A stretch of 64,000 nucleotides of DNA from CBDATG01 sp965200145 (GTDB lineage: Bacteria; Chloroflexota; Dehalococcoidia; Lucifugimonadales; Lucifugimonadaceae). Under the pieces are notes generated by a model. The model was not told where the DNA came from. It ran no database searches and was given only the letters and a program-made list of their open reading frames with translations. Position 1 is the stretch's first letter. Every line of letters starts with the position of its first letter. The stretch is from contig CBDATG010000001.1 of the NCBI GenBank assembly GCA_965200145.1, positions 134,090 to 198,089 on the forward strand, read 5' to 3'. The position numbers were made by a program, and so were the translations under genes. Below are positions 36,016 to 45,694 of this stretch, piece after piece.

Positions 36016-37360
36016 GATGCAGCCCGCCTTCACAATTCCAGACCGTCTCGCCGCCGACTAGAGTCCGGACCACGCGACCACGCAATGTCATTCCGAGCAA
36101 CGGCGTATTACGGCTCTTCGATCCCAACGTCGATTCTCCCACCGTCCATGTCGCATCCAGATCGATGATGACTACATCGGCCTTAGCTCCTGGGCGTAGA
36201 GACCCAATGGAATCATCGTTGAGTATGCGAGCTGGTCCGGCGGTCAATCTCTCCACCACTAAGCTCATCTCTCTCCGTCTAGAGCCTGCAACCAAAGAGA
36301 ACGCCGTCTCAAGTCCGATTATCCCGTTAGCGGCTTCGGCGAACGTGCATTCCTTGTCGGTTTGTGCGTGAGGTGCGTGATCAGTCGCTACGGCGTCGAT
36401 CACACCTTCTGACAACGCGTCGAAGACGCACGCCACATCGCGGCCGTCCCGGAGGGGCGGCGCCATCTTCGCGTTTGTGTCGTAAGCCTCCTGCGATAAC
36501 GCTTCCGGAACATCCCCCGATGACCCAAACACCCAGTCCTCATTCAATGTGATGTGGTGCGGTGTCGCCTCCGCGGTTACGCGCAATCCCTCGTCTTTGG
36601 CAATCCGTATCAGCTCAACGGATTCCGCTGTAGACACATGCGGTATATGTATCCTGCCACCCGTGAGTCGCGCCAGCTCAATATCGCGCGCGACCATCGT
36701 TGACTCGGATGAGTTTGGCTGTCCGAGCAATCCCAACCGTGTCGAAACTGCGCCTTCATTCATTTCCCAATCATGTCCAAACGCGCGGTCCTCTGCATGA
36801 TTGATGATCGGCAGTCCCAATTCCACGGCATATGTCAGAGCCTGGCGCATCATGTGGGTTGACCCGACCGGGTCGCCATCATCTGAGAACCCGACGACGC
36901 CCGCGTCGGCTAGCGCCAGCATCGGTGCCAGTTGTGATCCAGCACGTCCGACTGTGATCGCACCGATCTGCCGCACCCGTACGCGCGACTCAGCTTCTGC
37001 ACGACGACTGTTAGCAATAACAACCTCAACCCTGTCCACCGCTGGACTCGTGTTCGGCATCGCGCATATCGTCGTGAATCCGCCGCGGGCCGCAGCTTCG
37101 GACCCGGAGCGGAAGTCCTCCTTCCATTCCTCACCCGGAGTGCGCAGGTGCGTGTGCAGGTCAATAAAACCAGGTGCCACAACCCTGCCAGATGCATCAA
37201 TTAACTCAACGCTGTCACGACCAACAAACGTCCCTGGCGACTCAACGGCATTAACGAAACCGCCAACGAGTAGGACATCCGCCAGTCGGTCTACGCCAGC
37301 GACAGGATCAATCACCCTGCCACCACGGATGACGATTTGGCGGTTATCACTCGTAGTCAT
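36005..37360 (-). CDS. pyrC: Dihydroorotase
   Basis: 451 aa, type I/class I dihydroorotase. It has metal ligands in PGFIDLHTHLRTPGEEWKED, the conserved INHAEDRAF and HIPHVSTAESVELI segments and the active-site Asp in AVATDHAPHAQTDKE. It overlaps pyrB by 4 nt and carA by 11 nt, indicating translational coupling. It closes carbamoyl-aspartate to dihydroorotate. Confidence 0.96.
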   Translation of the reverse strand: MTTSDNRQIVIRGGRVIDPVAGVDRLADVLLVGGFVNAVESPGTFVGRDSVELIDASGRVVAPGFIDLHTHLRTPGEEWKEDFRSGSEAAARGGFTTICAMPNTSPAVDRVEVVIANSRRAEAESRVRVRQIGAITVGRAGSQLAPMLALADAGVVGFSDDGDPVGSTHMMRQALTYAVELGLPIINHAEDRAFGHDWEMNEGAVSTRLGLLGQPNSSESTMVARDIELARLTGGRIHIPHVSTAESVELIRIAKDEGLRVTAEATPHHITLNEDWVFGSSGDVPEALSQEAYDTNAKMAPPLRDGRDVACVFDALSEGVIDAVATDHAPHAQTDKECTFAEAANGIIGLETAFSLVAGSRRREMSLVVERLTAGPARILNDDSIGSLRPGAKADVVIIDLDATWTVGESTLGSKSRNTPLLGMTLRGRVVRTLVGGETVWNCEGGLHHAA

Positions 37361-38382
37361 AACATCCGACTCGCTTCGCAGAACTTCTCAAGAACCGCCA
37401 TCCGCATCGCCACACCGTTCTCAACCTGATCGGTAATCACACTGCGTTCACTGTGCGCAATGTCGGAAGTGATTTCGACACCCTCGTTCATCGGTCCAGG
37501 ATGCATCAACGGCGCATCGGGCTTGGCCAACGACATGCGTTCGGCGTTAATCCCCCAGACGCGCGCGTACTCATCGATGTCTGGTAGCAACCCCGAAGTC
37601 TGGCGTTCACGTTGGAGTCGCAATGTCATAACTGCGTCCGCTCCGGCTACGGCTCCCTCCACCGTTGAGCACAACTCAACACAGTCAAACGGCGGAGGCA
37701 AGCCATTCGCATCACCACCAAGCCCATGAGCCGTCCGCCACTCAGATGGCATCAGCGTCGGCGGACCCGCTACCGTGACTCGTGCTCCCATGATGCCGAA
37801 CGCCACTATCGACGACCGCGCCACGCGGGAATGCGCGACATCCCCGATAACTGCGATACGCCGCTGCATCAAATCTCCCAACTGTTGCCTCAAAGTCATG
37901 ACATCCAACAGCGCCTGTGTCGGATGCCCGTGCAAACCGTCCCCCGCGTTTATCACAGACGCGTTTGAATACCTCGCGACGAAGTGAGGCGCGCCTGAAT
38001 CAGGATGGCGAATAACCAGCGCGTCGGCTCCGACTGCGCACAAAGTCTTGGTGGTATTTAGCAAAGACTCGCCCTTGTTCACGCTGGAAGTAGACGTAGA
38101 GATGTTGATGACATCCGCGCCTAACCATTTCCCAGCCTGCTCAAACGACACACGAGTACGCGTGCTGTCCTCGAAAAACAGCGTATACACCGACTTTCCG
38201 TACAGAACCGACGACTTCGAATTCCCAGAGCGGACGCGCGCCAGATGCTCCGTTGCAGAATCGACCAATCCCAAAATGTCCAACTGAGATAGGGAATCGA
38301 CATCTAACAAATGCCGAGGTGTATCTGACCCATCTTGACGCTGTACACCACGCTCCACGGACTGCTCCTCAAAGGACCTCAA
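37357..38382 (-). CDS. pyrB: Aspartate carbamoyltransferase catalytic subunit
   Basis: 341 aa. The carbamoyl-phosphate loop FFEDSTRTRVSFEQAGKWLG, the HPDSGAPHFVA and GDGLHGHPTQALLD segments and the aspartate-binding MHPGPMNEGVE are all present. Two starts are possible: TTG at 38382 (4-nt overlap with pyrR) or GTG at 38358, which has the stronger GAGGAG 6 nt upstream. No pyrI regulatory subunit is present, so a class B/C enzyme associated with PyrC is likely. Confidence 0.97.
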   Translation of the reverse strand: MRSFEEQSVERGVQRQDGSDTPRHLLDVDSLSQLDILGLVDSATEHLARVRSGNSKSSVLYGKSVYTLFFEDSTRTRVSFEQAGKWLGADVINISTSTSSVNKGESLLNTTKTLCAVGADALVIRHPDSGAPHFVARYSNASVINAGDGLHGHPTQALLDVMTLRQQLGDLMQRRIAVIGDVAHSRVARSSIVAFGIMGARVTVAGPPTLMPSEWRTAHGLGGDANGLPPPFDCVELCSTVEGAVAGADAVMTLRLQRERQTSGLLPDIDEYARVWGINAERMSLAKPDAPLMHPGPMNEGVEITSDIAHSERSVITDQVENGVAMRMAVLEKFCEASRML

Positions 38383-38957
38383 CTGCGCAGTCCTTCCACC
38401 GGCCGCGTCAACGCAACGCAGTCGCGTCCATCGACTTCAGTCAGGTTGACGTTCACTCGCTCGGAGCGAGCCGTTGGGATATGCTTCCCAACGAAGTCTG
38501 GGCTAATTGGGAGCTCCCTGTGTCCTCGATTAATCAATACAGCGAGCTGGACTCTCGACGGCCGCCCAAACTGCATCAACGCGTCCAAAGCCGCCCGCGC
38601 GGTTCTGCCGGTATTGAAGACATCGTCAACGACGACGACTCGCATCCCGTCAACATTCGCTGCCCCACGTCTTGCGCGTGCGGACCCTGAAGGTCGCAGA
38701 CTCCGTGACTCTGCGCTGGAATCGTCTCGAAAACGCGTCGGGTCCAAGACGAACGGCTCTGGCAGCTCGCCCTCAAATTGACCAATCAGTGCTGCCAAGC
38801 GGTCTGCCAGGTACACGCCGCGCGTTGGTATCCCCGCCAAGAGCAAATTATCAGCACCCTTGTTCCGCTCGATCATCTCGTGCGCCATCCGTTTGAACGC
38901 CCTGCCCATCTCAGTCGCGGTCATCACTTCGCGAGTATGTAACGCGCCGTTCACCAA
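38379..38957 (-). CDS. pyrR: PyrR bifunctional regulator/uracil phosphoribosyltransferase
   Basis: About 192 aa. Homology to B. subtilis PyrR begins near residue 9 (TREVM) and includes RMAHEMIERNKGADN, GIPTRGVYLADRLA and the PRPP loop VVVVDDVFNTGRTARAALDAL (partly quoted). The start is TTG 38957 or GTG 38954; both lack a strong ribosome site. It leads the pyrR-B-C-carA-B operon. PyrR binds a leader RNA when UMP is high; a matching hairpin lies upstream at 39066-39094. Confidence 0.95.
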   Translation of the reverse strand: MVNGALHTREVMTATEMGRAFKRMAHEMIERNKGADNLLLAGIPTRGVYLADRLAALIGQFEGELPEPFVLDPTRFRDDSSAESRSLRPSGSARARRGAANVDGMRVVVVDDVFNTGRTARAALDALMQFGRPSRVQLAVLINRGHRELPISPDFVGKHIPTARSERVNVNLTEVDGRDCVALTRPVEGLRS

Positions 38958-39065
38958 TTACACGCACCACATCGCTCACAACAAGATGCGTTACGAATCT
39001 CGTTGTCGGTGAGGAACGCGTGTTCAAGGCGCGCGGAAACGTGATTTGAAGGAAGTCTGATCTCG

Positions 39066-39094
39066 CTCGTCCTTACCAGCCACTCTGGACTGAG
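39066..39094 (-). promoter_or_regulatory. PyrR-binding RNA hairpin in the pyr leader
   Basis: Reading the minus strand, AGTCCAGAGTGGCT (39078-39091) differs at one base from the PyrR anti-antiterminator consensus ARUCCAGAGAGGYU. Flanking bases pair as in known sites: GTCC with GGAC, then a bulged A, then CTC with GAG. It lies about 110 nt before pyrR. I see no terminator with a U-tract between the hairpin and pyrR, so control may be translational rather than by attenuation. The remaining gap 38958-39251 shows nothing else. Confidence 0.75.
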
Positions 39095-39251
39095 TTAAAG
39101 GTGAGAGATAGGAATCGCTAACCGCATATGTTATCACCGCGACACAGACTCTCGCTAAACCTAATGCCACGTCAACGTTCGGAGACGACGCGCATGATCT
39201 CTCGCAGAAACGGCTTATGCAAACCTCAAATCGGGGTTCACTTGAGCGGTT

Positions 39252-40406
39252 TCAGCCAAACCGGCCAGGACTTAACTCGCTGTAGCTACGAATAAGGGCC
39301 TCGTTCTCGCCCGTTACAAACTCACACGCAAGTTCGCCGATGCCGGGTCCCAACTCGATCCCGCTCCTACCCCCTCCGGTCGCTATTACCAAACCCTCGA
39401 TGCCATCTACCGTCCCGACGACCGGCAACCTGTCAGGCGCGATCGGCCGCAAACACGCCGATTGGTGAGCAACTGACGCATCCTTTAGGAAAGGTAAAAC
39501 AGACATCGCAGATGCACGAATCTCGCGTTGCGCCGCCGCTGAAGGCACTGCGTCGAATCCAGATTCCTCTTCAGTAGTCCCGGCGTACAGAAGACCGTCC
39601 AGCTTGGTTGCCGCGTAGTCACTGCCCCACCAGAGCGACACTGGCATCGGGATCTCGTCGCCGATATCGAATCTGACGATCTGCCCTTTCAACGGCGTTA
39701 TCGGCAGACGCACATCGTTCGCTCCCGGCGAGTTTCGCAACACATCCGGGCACCACGGACCTGCCGCTAATACAACATGCCCAGTGCTCACCACTTCACC
39801 ACCGACCCTGACTCCCGTAATCTTGCCGTTTCCAATCTCAATCGCGCTAACTTCACCAGTCAATACTTCGGCGCGGCTGGATGCTACCGCCGCCTGTACC
39901 AGAGACTTCGTTACGCCATCGGGCGCGACCTCTAGCTGTCCGCCGATGTAGAGTCCGCCGATCACATCTTCCGAAATCCTAGCTTCGATGTGGCTCAGCC
40001 CACCGTACTCTAACCAACGAAAGTCCGAACGCCCCTTGAGATTCGCGGACGCGGCACGAAACCCCGATACGCCGATCTGTTTCAGCTGTGCCGCATCTTG
40101 AGCGTTCAGCGCAAGCCGAACGCCCGCCTTGATCAAGTTGTGGTACTGCGCGCCGCAGGCATCCCGTAATTCCTCTGGAAGTCGATGGTGCAGGTCAACT
40201 GACCTAGACAGCAAGCGTTCAACTGCTGACGCTCCATCAGAGATACTGAACGGTGCCGACACCATCCCAAATGCGAAACCCGACGCGTGCGCCGCGGGCG
40301 AGTCGCGCTCAACGATACATACATCAACGCCCTTCCGGGTCAAGCAATAGGCCGCCGAAGCTCCAGCTATACCCGCACCGATTACTATCGCGTCGTAAGT
40401 CTTCAT
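39252..40406 (-). CDS. FAD-dependent oxidoreductase (DAO family)
   Basis: 384 aa from the ATG at 40406. It begins DAIVIGAGIAGASAAYCL with VCIVERDS ending the FAD-binding fold, then a substrate domain and a C-terminal segment LVIATGGGRSGIELGPGIGEL typical of D-amino-acid oxidase, glycine oxidase and sarcosine oxidase relatives. The substrate is unknown. It lies between the pyr leader and malic enzyme on the same strand with no obvious pathway partner. Confidence 0.88.
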   Translation of the reverse strand: MKTYDAIVIGAGIAGASAAYCLTRKGVDVCIVERDSPAAHASGFAFGMVSAPFSISDGASAVERLLSRSVDLHHRLPEELRDACGAQYHNLIKAGVRLALNAQDAAQLKQIGVSGFRAASANLKGRSDFRWLEYGGLSHIEARISEDVIGGLYIGGQLEVAPDGVTKSLVQAAVASSRAEVLTGEVSAIEIGNGKITGVRVGGEVVSTGHVVLAAGPWCPDVLRNSPGANDVRLPITPLKGQIVRFDIGDEIPMPVSLWWGSDYAATKLDGLLYAGTTEEESGFDAVPSAAAQREIRASAMSVLPFLKDASVAHQSACLRPIAPDRLPVVGTVDGIEGLVIATGGGRSGIELGPGIGELACEFVTGENEALIRSYSELSPGRFG

Positions 40407-40477
40407 CCTCAAATTGCGATCAGGCAGAATGGAAGCGAACTACGGCATCGCTTGGACGCGATGCCGTTGCGGAGAGG

Positions 40478-41932
40478 TCAGTGCCTCCTAAGAGTTGCAT
40501 AAACCTCGTCAGTCTGCCTACGTCTGCGCCTCGCAACACCAGTCTCCTGTGCACTGACCGCCACGGCGCGCGCGACGGTGCGAACAACGTTCCTGTCGAA
40601 TACGCTCGGAATTATGAAATCTGCCGTCAGATGATCATCAGGTATTACGGACGCTATCGCCCGCGCAGCCGCTATCTTCATCTCGTAGTTAATCTCGGAT
40701 GCGCGCACATCCAAGACACCCCTGAAGAGCCCGGGGAAACAGAGGGAGTTGTTTATCTGATTGGGATAATCTGTGCGACCCGTCGCCATTACGCTGACGT
40801 TCGCGGGAATGTCTTCGGGCCAGATCTCAGGATTGGGATTCGACAACGCGAAGACGATCGCATCGTCAGACATCGTTGACACCAGTCCCGGATTCAGTAA
40901 GTCAGGCCCTGCCAATCCCAACACGAAGTCCGCGCCCCTTATCAGCTCCTCTAAAGTGCCGCCCCTGTTGTCGGGGTTAGTGTTATCGGCAAACCACTGC
41001 TTCATTACGTTGCCATCATAGTTGCGGGATTGCGTCAACGCCCCCGCGCGGTCGAATCCAATGATGTCTGTAACGCCGTACGACAGCAAGATCTTCGTGC
41101 ACGCCGTACCGGATGCACCTACGCCGAGCACAACCGTCTTCAAGCTCGCAGGGTCCTTCCCAACTACTTTCAACGCGTTTATCAAGCCCGCAAGGACGAC
41201 GACCGCCGTACCGTGCTGGTCATCGTGGAACACTGGGATATCCAACTCGGCTTTGAGACGCTCCTCAATCTCAAAGCATCTAGGCGCGCTAATGTCCTCG
41301 AGATTTATTCCGCCGAAACTAGGCGCTATCGCCTTAACCGACATCACAATCTCGTCCGGGTCGTGTGTATCCAGACAGATCGGCCACGCGTCTACACCGC
41401 CGAACTCCTTGAACAGTAACGCCTTGCCCTCCATCACCGGCAACGCAGCCTCTGGTCCGATGTCGCCAAGCCCTAGGACTGCTGAACCGTCGGTAACAAC
41501 AGCCACCGTTCTGCCCTTGGCGGTCAGTGCCCACACGGCCTCTTTGTCCTCATTGATCGCCATGCACACGCGTCCTACCCCAGGCGTGTACGCCTTCGAC
41601 ATGTCGTCACGGCTCGCCACCGGAACCGACGAACGCATCTCGATCTTGCCGCCCAGGTGGAACAGGAACGTCGCATCCGAGACACTGCTCACCACCACAT
41701 CGGGGATCGCGCCCACGGCTTCGACAACCGCCTGGCCGTGCTCCTCGCCAGAGGTGTTAATCGTGAAGTCGCGTATCATCCTGCCGCCGGAGGTTGATAC
41801 CACATCGATCGCCGCCGCATCACCGCCTTGCTCCCCAATTGCAGACGTAATCAGTCCGAGCATCCCAGGGCGATTCGGATACTCGGCACGCAAGGTGATG
41901 CTGTAGGCTACGCCAGGACCTGGGCCAGTCAT
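40478..41932 (-). CDS. NAD(P)-dependent malic enzyme with N-terminal ACT domain
   Basis: 484 aa from the ATG at 41932, where an ACT domain starts (VAYSITLRAEYPNRPGMLG); a longer frame exists without homology. The malic core shows AYTPGVGRVC, VTDGSAVLGLGDIGPEAALP, the catalytic and metal segment ISAPRCFEIEERL, PVFHDDQHGTAVV and the nucleotide fold VVLGVGASGTACTKILL. It decarboxylates malate to pyruvate. The ACT domain suggests allosteric control by an amino acid. A Leu/Arg-rich tail ends the protein. Confidence 0.94.
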   Translation of the reverse strand: MTGPGPGVAYSITLRAEYPNRPGMLGLITSAIGEQGGDAAAIDVVSTSGGRMIRDFTINTSGEEHGQAVVEAVGAIPDVVVSSVSDATFLFHLGGKIEMRSSVPVASRDDMSKAYTPGVGRVCMAINEDKEAVWALTAKGRTVAVVTDGSAVLGLGDIGPEAALPVMEGKALLFKEFGGVDAWPICLDTHDPDEIVMSVKAIAPSFGGINLEDISAPRCFEIEERLKAELDIPVFHDDQHGTAVVVLAGLINALKVVGKDPASLKTVVLGVGASGTACTKILLSYGVTDIIGFDRAGALTQSRNYDGNVMKQWFADNTNPDNRGGTLEELIRGADFVLGLAGPDLLNPGLVSTMSDDAIVFALSNPNPEIWPEDIPANVSVMATGRTDYPNQINNSLCFPGLFRGVLDVRASEINYEMKIAAARAIASVIPDDHLTADFIIPSVFDRNVVRTVARAVAVSAQETGVARRRRRQTDEVYATLRRH

Positions 41933-42127
41933 TGGAAAGTCGCAGTGTGAAGGTTTGTCGATGATGCCGGGCCAACAGACTGGCAATTGACAAACATTGC
42001 CGGCCGCGCCGCGCATCCCGCGTTTGCGTTGTAATGGTATCACCTCGCGGCTTCACAACACGCGATTCGATTTCCACGCGCATGTTGTAATCTGATTGTG
42101 CAATCGAATGTAGACCACATTGATGCC

Positions 42128-42919
42128 ATGGCACAGACTCCTGATAATCAACCGACACGCTTGCGCGGGCGTTTCACCACCTGCCGCATAACAAGACGCG
42201 AAGACCTAACTGAGGACCTCTGGAAGGTCTGGCTGGAACCTGCGCAACCGTTCATGTTCAAGCCGGGCCAGTACTGCACGATCGGAGCATCCGGCATCGA
42301 GAGGCCGTACTCCATAGTCTCGTCGCCAGACGAAGCCGAGATCGAGCTCTTCATCGAGCTTGTGCCGCTTCCCGATGGCAACCTGACACCCGTGCTGTAC
42401 GAACTGCAACCCGGGGCGGAACTCACCTTACGCCCACGCGCCAAGGGCATCTTTGTGTTCAAGCCACAGTTCGTCAATCACGTGATGGTCGGAACCGTCA
42501 CCGGCATCGCGCCGTACGTCTCGATGTTGCGCAAGTTCCTGAACGATCCCAGATGGCCGGCCGCTGACGATTCCGACATAGGCCGCGAAAACTACCAGTT
42601 CCATGTTCTGGAAGGCGCGAGCTATCTGGACGAATTCGGCTACGACGACGAGCTGAAAGCACTCGCCGCGAAGCACGACAACATCGAGTTCTACCACTCG
42701 GTAAGCAGGCCGGATGAGCCACGCAACGCCGGTTGGGATGGGCCCAAAGGCAGGATCAACACGCTGGTCGAACAGTATGTAGACGCTCTTGGGTTAGACC
42801 CTTCCCAGACCGTCATTTACGCCTGCGGACATCCGGGGATGATCGAGGATGTCAAGGCTCGCTATGAAGGAACAGAATTCCACTTCGAGGAAGAGCGATT
42901 CTGGAAAGAGGACGATTGA
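42128..42919 (+). CDS. Ferredoxin-NADP+ reductase-like flavoprotein
   Basis: 263 aa from the ATG at 42128; a GTG 30 nt upstream is possible. The FAD-binding RPYSIVSSPDE (about 62-72), PGQYCTIG and the NADP-site start VGTVTGIAPYVSMLRKFL fit the Fpr family, as do YACGHPGMIEDV and the C-terminal EERFWKED. It would shuttle electrons between ferredoxin/flavodoxin and NADP(H). It overlaps by 4 nt the long frame of the next gene, but that gene's likely start is 120 nt downstream. Confidence 0.9.
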   Translation: MAQTPDNQPTRLRGRFTTCRITRREDLTEDLWKVWLEPAQPFMFKPGQYCTIGASGIERPYSIVSSPDEAEIELFIELVPLPDGNLTPVLYELQPGAELTLRPRAKGIFVFKPQFVNHVMVGTVTGIAPYVSMLRKFLNDPRWPAADDSDIGRENYQFHVLEGASYLDEFGYDDELKALAAKHDNIEFYHSVSRPDEPRNAGWDGPKGRINTLVEQYVDALGLDPSQTVIYACGHPGMIEDVKARYEGTEFHFEEERFWKEDD

Positions 42920-43038
42920 AGCGCGATAACTCGGTGCTAGCATCGAAATGTCGTTTCGCTAAATCCCCATCGAACGCAACGATGCCTCGTAGATATCGCG
43001 CCACTAACACATACGAAGACTTCAGCAGGAGCACAACC

Positions 43039-43932
43039 ATGTCAACGAAAATCGGCTTCATCGGATTGGGCATCATGGGAAAGCCCATGGCGCGCAACCT
43101 GATGGCCGCAGGTTACGATGTCACCGTCTTCGATGTTTTCGATGCACCGGTTCAGGAGCTCGGCGGAGAGGGCGCGGGCACCGCTTCGTCATGCGCCGAG
43201 GTCGCATCCTCGACAGACATCGTGATAACGATGGTCCAAGACGGTCCACAGGCAAGGCAGGCGATCCTCGGCGACAACGGCGTGATCGAAGGTGCATCGC
43301 AAGGTGACCTGGTTGTTGACATGTCGTCAATCGCGCCCGGTGTTTCACAGGAAATCGGTGCCGGCTTATCAGCAAAGGGCATCAACTTCCTCGATGCACC
43401 CGTGTCCGGCGGTGAACCGTTCGCTATCTCCGGTGACCTGGCCATCATGGTCGGAGGCAATGCGGCAGACTTTGAGCGCGCAAAGCCGTTGTTTGACGTA
43501 CTGGGCAAGTCGTCAGTGCTCTGTGGCGCACACGGTGCAGGCAACGTCACCAAACTTGCGAACCAGATCGTCGTCGGCGCCAACATCCACGGACTTGCCG
43601 AGGCATTAGTGCTGGCATCAGCCGCCGGCGTGAACCCGCAGACCGTCTTTGAGGCGATCCAAGGCGGACTCGCAGGTTCAAACGTGATGAACGCTAAAGC
43701 TCCGATGATGATCGGCCGCAACTTCGAACCGGGCTTCCGAATCGAACTGCACTACAAAGACATCAACAACGCCATGGAAACTGCACGCGAGCTCAATGTG
43801 CCGTTGCAAGTTACCGCCAACCTGCAACAGGTGCTGACTTCGTTGGTAGTAGGCGGCAATGGAAAGGATGACCACTCGGGCATCCTGAAGTACGTCGAAG
43901 CGGTGTCTGGCGTAGAGGTCAGAGAACTTTAG
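43039..43932 (+). CDS. 3-hydroxyacid dehydrogenase family (tartronate semialdehyde reductase-like)
   Basis: 297 aa from the ATG at 43039, with AGGAG 7 nt upstream. It begins KIGFIGLGIMGKPMARNLM (NAD fold), then DAPVSGGEPFAISGDLAIMV (substrate-binding signature) and GNVTKLANQIVVGANI, where the Lys is the catalytic residue. Length and motifs match GarR/GlxR and 3-hydroxyisobutyrate dehydrogenases. It could act downstream of the sugar-acid dehydratase at 10213 in glycerate formation, but the genes are far apart, so that is a guess. Confidence 0.9.
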   Translation: MSTKIGFIGLGIMGKPMARNLMAAGYDVTVFDVFDAPVQELGGEGAGTASSCAEVASSTDIVITMVQDGPQARQAILGDNGVIEGASQGDLVVDMSSIAPGVSQEIGAGLSAKGINFLDAPVSGGEPFAISGDLAIMVGGNAADFERAKPLFDVLGKSSVLCGAHGAGNVTKLANQIVVGANIHGLAEALVLASAAGVNPQTVFEAIQGGLAGSNVMNAKAPMMIGRNFEPGFRIELHYKDINNAMETARELNVPLQVTANLQQVLTSLVVGGNGKDDHSGILKYVEAVSGVEVREL

Positions 43933-43962
43933 AAAGAAGCTCTCAAACAGCGGCAAATCGCG

Positions 43963-44736
43963 TCAACCGTTTACGTCGCAACCGAGGAACCTGCGACCGA
44001 CCGACTTACACGCTTGCAAGACCGAGAAACTTCCCGCTGCTGGGTCCAACACCACATCGCATGGGTTGGAGACAGCCTCAATGAGTCTAGCCTGCAGTTC
44101 GACAGGCTTGGCGTGCGTATGACCGTTGCGGCTGACCTTCTCTGTCCAAACGTCTGGGATATCGTGCGCCATCCAGACGCCCTTCGCGCGTTTCGGAGCG
44201 CGTTGCAACACGATCAGGTGTTCTGAAGTGCGACGCGTGCGGTAACCCATGCCAATGCGACCTTTATGCCAAGTCAGCATGTCGACGACTTCCAGCTCGG
44301 TCTGGTCCAACCACCCGGTGAAACCCGTGCATAGGTGATACTTGTCAATCCAAAGAAACAAGTGCCCACTCGGAATCAAAGCGACGTTTATCAAAGCAAT
44401 GAAACGCGTGATCGTCTCCTCCGACATCTGCGGGAGTTCGGTCCGTGCCTTGGAGCGACTTTCACCTTCGTTCCCGTAGGACATCTTGTCTAGGATCCCG
44501 CGATATTGAGGATCGAAGAATGCTACTGGGACGCTCGCGGGCGGCAACGCATTGAGTAAGTCAACACCATCCATCCGCATCCGTTCATTGAAGACAAGCC
44601 CGTCAGGCAAGTGGAATTCCGGAGAGTCCAAAAGTCTGTCGTTTGAGTAGACAGAAGGGGATTTGTCGGGTTTCGTGACCGAGTTGGTCAAGGATTGAAT
44701 AGGCAAATTCGTTCTTCCCTCGGCAATGAGGGCCAT
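43963..44736 (-). CDS. Solitary DNA methyltransferase (DPQY type)
   Basis: 257 aa. Motif IV reads FFDPQYRGILDKMSYGNEG, where Gln replaces the second Pro of DPPY; later MLTWHKGRIGMGYRTRR and, near the end, LDPAAGSFSVLQA (SAM site) give beta-class order. The N-terminal 50 residues are poorly conserved. Adenine-N6 or cytosine-N4 specificity cannot be decided. It lies 19 nt downstream of the PAC2 gene on the same strand. No endonuclease is adjacent, so it is an orphan or part of an unrecognised system. Confidence 0.83.
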   Translation of the reverse strand: MALIAEGRTNLPIQSLTNSVTKPDKSPSVYSNDRLLDSPEFHLPDGLVFNERMRMDGVDLLNALPPASVPVAFFDPQYRGILDKMSYGNEGESRSKARTELPQMSEETITRFIALINVALIPSGHLFLWIDKYHLCTGFTGWLDQTELEVVDMLTWHKGRIGMGYRTRRTSEHLIVLQRAPKRAKGVWMAHDIPDVWTEKVSRNGHTHAKPVELQARLIEAVSNPCDVVLDPAAGSFSVLQACKSVGRRFLGCDVNG

Positions 44737-44755
44737 GCGTGTATCCCCGACTGCA

Positions 44756-45694
44756 CTAACGGCTCCCCGTGTCCTCGGGTCCCTCTTCCTCGTCAGGCGC
44801 GTGCATCTGCTGGGCTACATCTTGCAGGAATTGCTCCACCTCAGGTAGTAGCTCGATCGGCTCTGAGCCATCAACAGAATCGTCTTCGGCACCGACTTCC
44901 TCGTCGTAGTCCGACTCGAACTTCGCTATGACTTCGCCCATCCTCGGATCAATCTCAGATCCGTGGCCGACTTGATCGTATTGAGTGCGGCCAGCCGCGA
45001 CTTCCGGAAATGCCCGTGGCGGCATGCCGTATATGTGTCCCAATGCTGTCAAGATGCTCGCCGCACCCGCATAGTCGTCGTCCAGCTTCAAGTACAGCGG
45101 GAGGTGCACGATCATTGACAGCGTCTCCAAGTCAAGCCGAGTGCGCACTTCCTCCGTGAGTTGCGACACGAACGATGTCGGTCCCTGATATCGGCTCCGG
45201 CTGAGCTTCACAGCGCGCGCGAACTCCGAGCTAGGCTGCCAACCTCTGGCAGCGCCCGAAACGCGAAGCGGCCTAGTGTGCGGCACGCCATCATACATGG
45301 AGCCAACCAGCACATAGCGAGTAACACCGAACGTCTTCAGTAGCTGCAGCACAGACTCGTTGAAATCCTCTGCAAAAGCGTGCGGCTCCAATAGATGCAG
45401 AAACAGCAGATCGGGACCATCCTCAGACTTCGATCCCCAAACCGTGGTATTCGGTATGTAAAAATTCCTCTCCCCGTCAATCAACCTCACGCGCGGCCTG
45501 TAACGAGTGAAGTCGTAAAAGCGGCTGGGGCGCGCCAAGTAACCGACTTTGCGCGCAAAGTGCACCTTGCCTAGGCGGCTCAGCACGATCCGGCCAACGT
45601 TCCCAACGTTGATCCACGGCCGCAACGACGCGATGCAGTGCGGCTCGTCAAACGAATCAGGTTCTATGTCTGTCTGGAATGCGCCGATTCTCAT
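44756..45694 (-). CDS. PAC2-family (proteasome-assembly-chaperone-like) protein
   Basis: 312 aa. ASLRPWINVGNVGRIVLSRL near the start, DLLFLHLLEPHAFAEDF, and VLVGSMYDGVPHTRP match bacterial PAC2/DUF75 proteins of about 280-310 aa. The last 60 residues are strongly acidic (EEVGAEDDSVDGSEP; DEEEGPED), a common tail in this family. The molecular function in bacteria is not established. It is divergent from the 2-hydroxyacid dehydrogenase and upstream of the DPQY methyltransferase. Confidence 0.85.
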   Translation of the reverse strand: MRIGAFQTDIEPDSFDEPHCIASLRPWINVGNVGRIVLSRLGKVHFARKVGYLARPSRFYDFTRYRPRVRLIDGERNFYIPNTTVWGSKSEDGPDLLFLHLLEPHAFAEDFNESVLQLLKTFGVTRYVLVGSMYDGVPHTRPLRVSGAARGWQPSSEFARAVKLSRSRYQGPTSFVSQLTEEVRTRLDLETLSMIVHLPLYLKLDDDYAGAASILTALGHIYGMPPRAFPEVAAGRTQYDQVGHGSEIDPRMGEVIAKFESDYDEEVGAEDDSVDGSEPIELLPEVEQFLQDVAQQMHAPDEEEGPEDTGSR

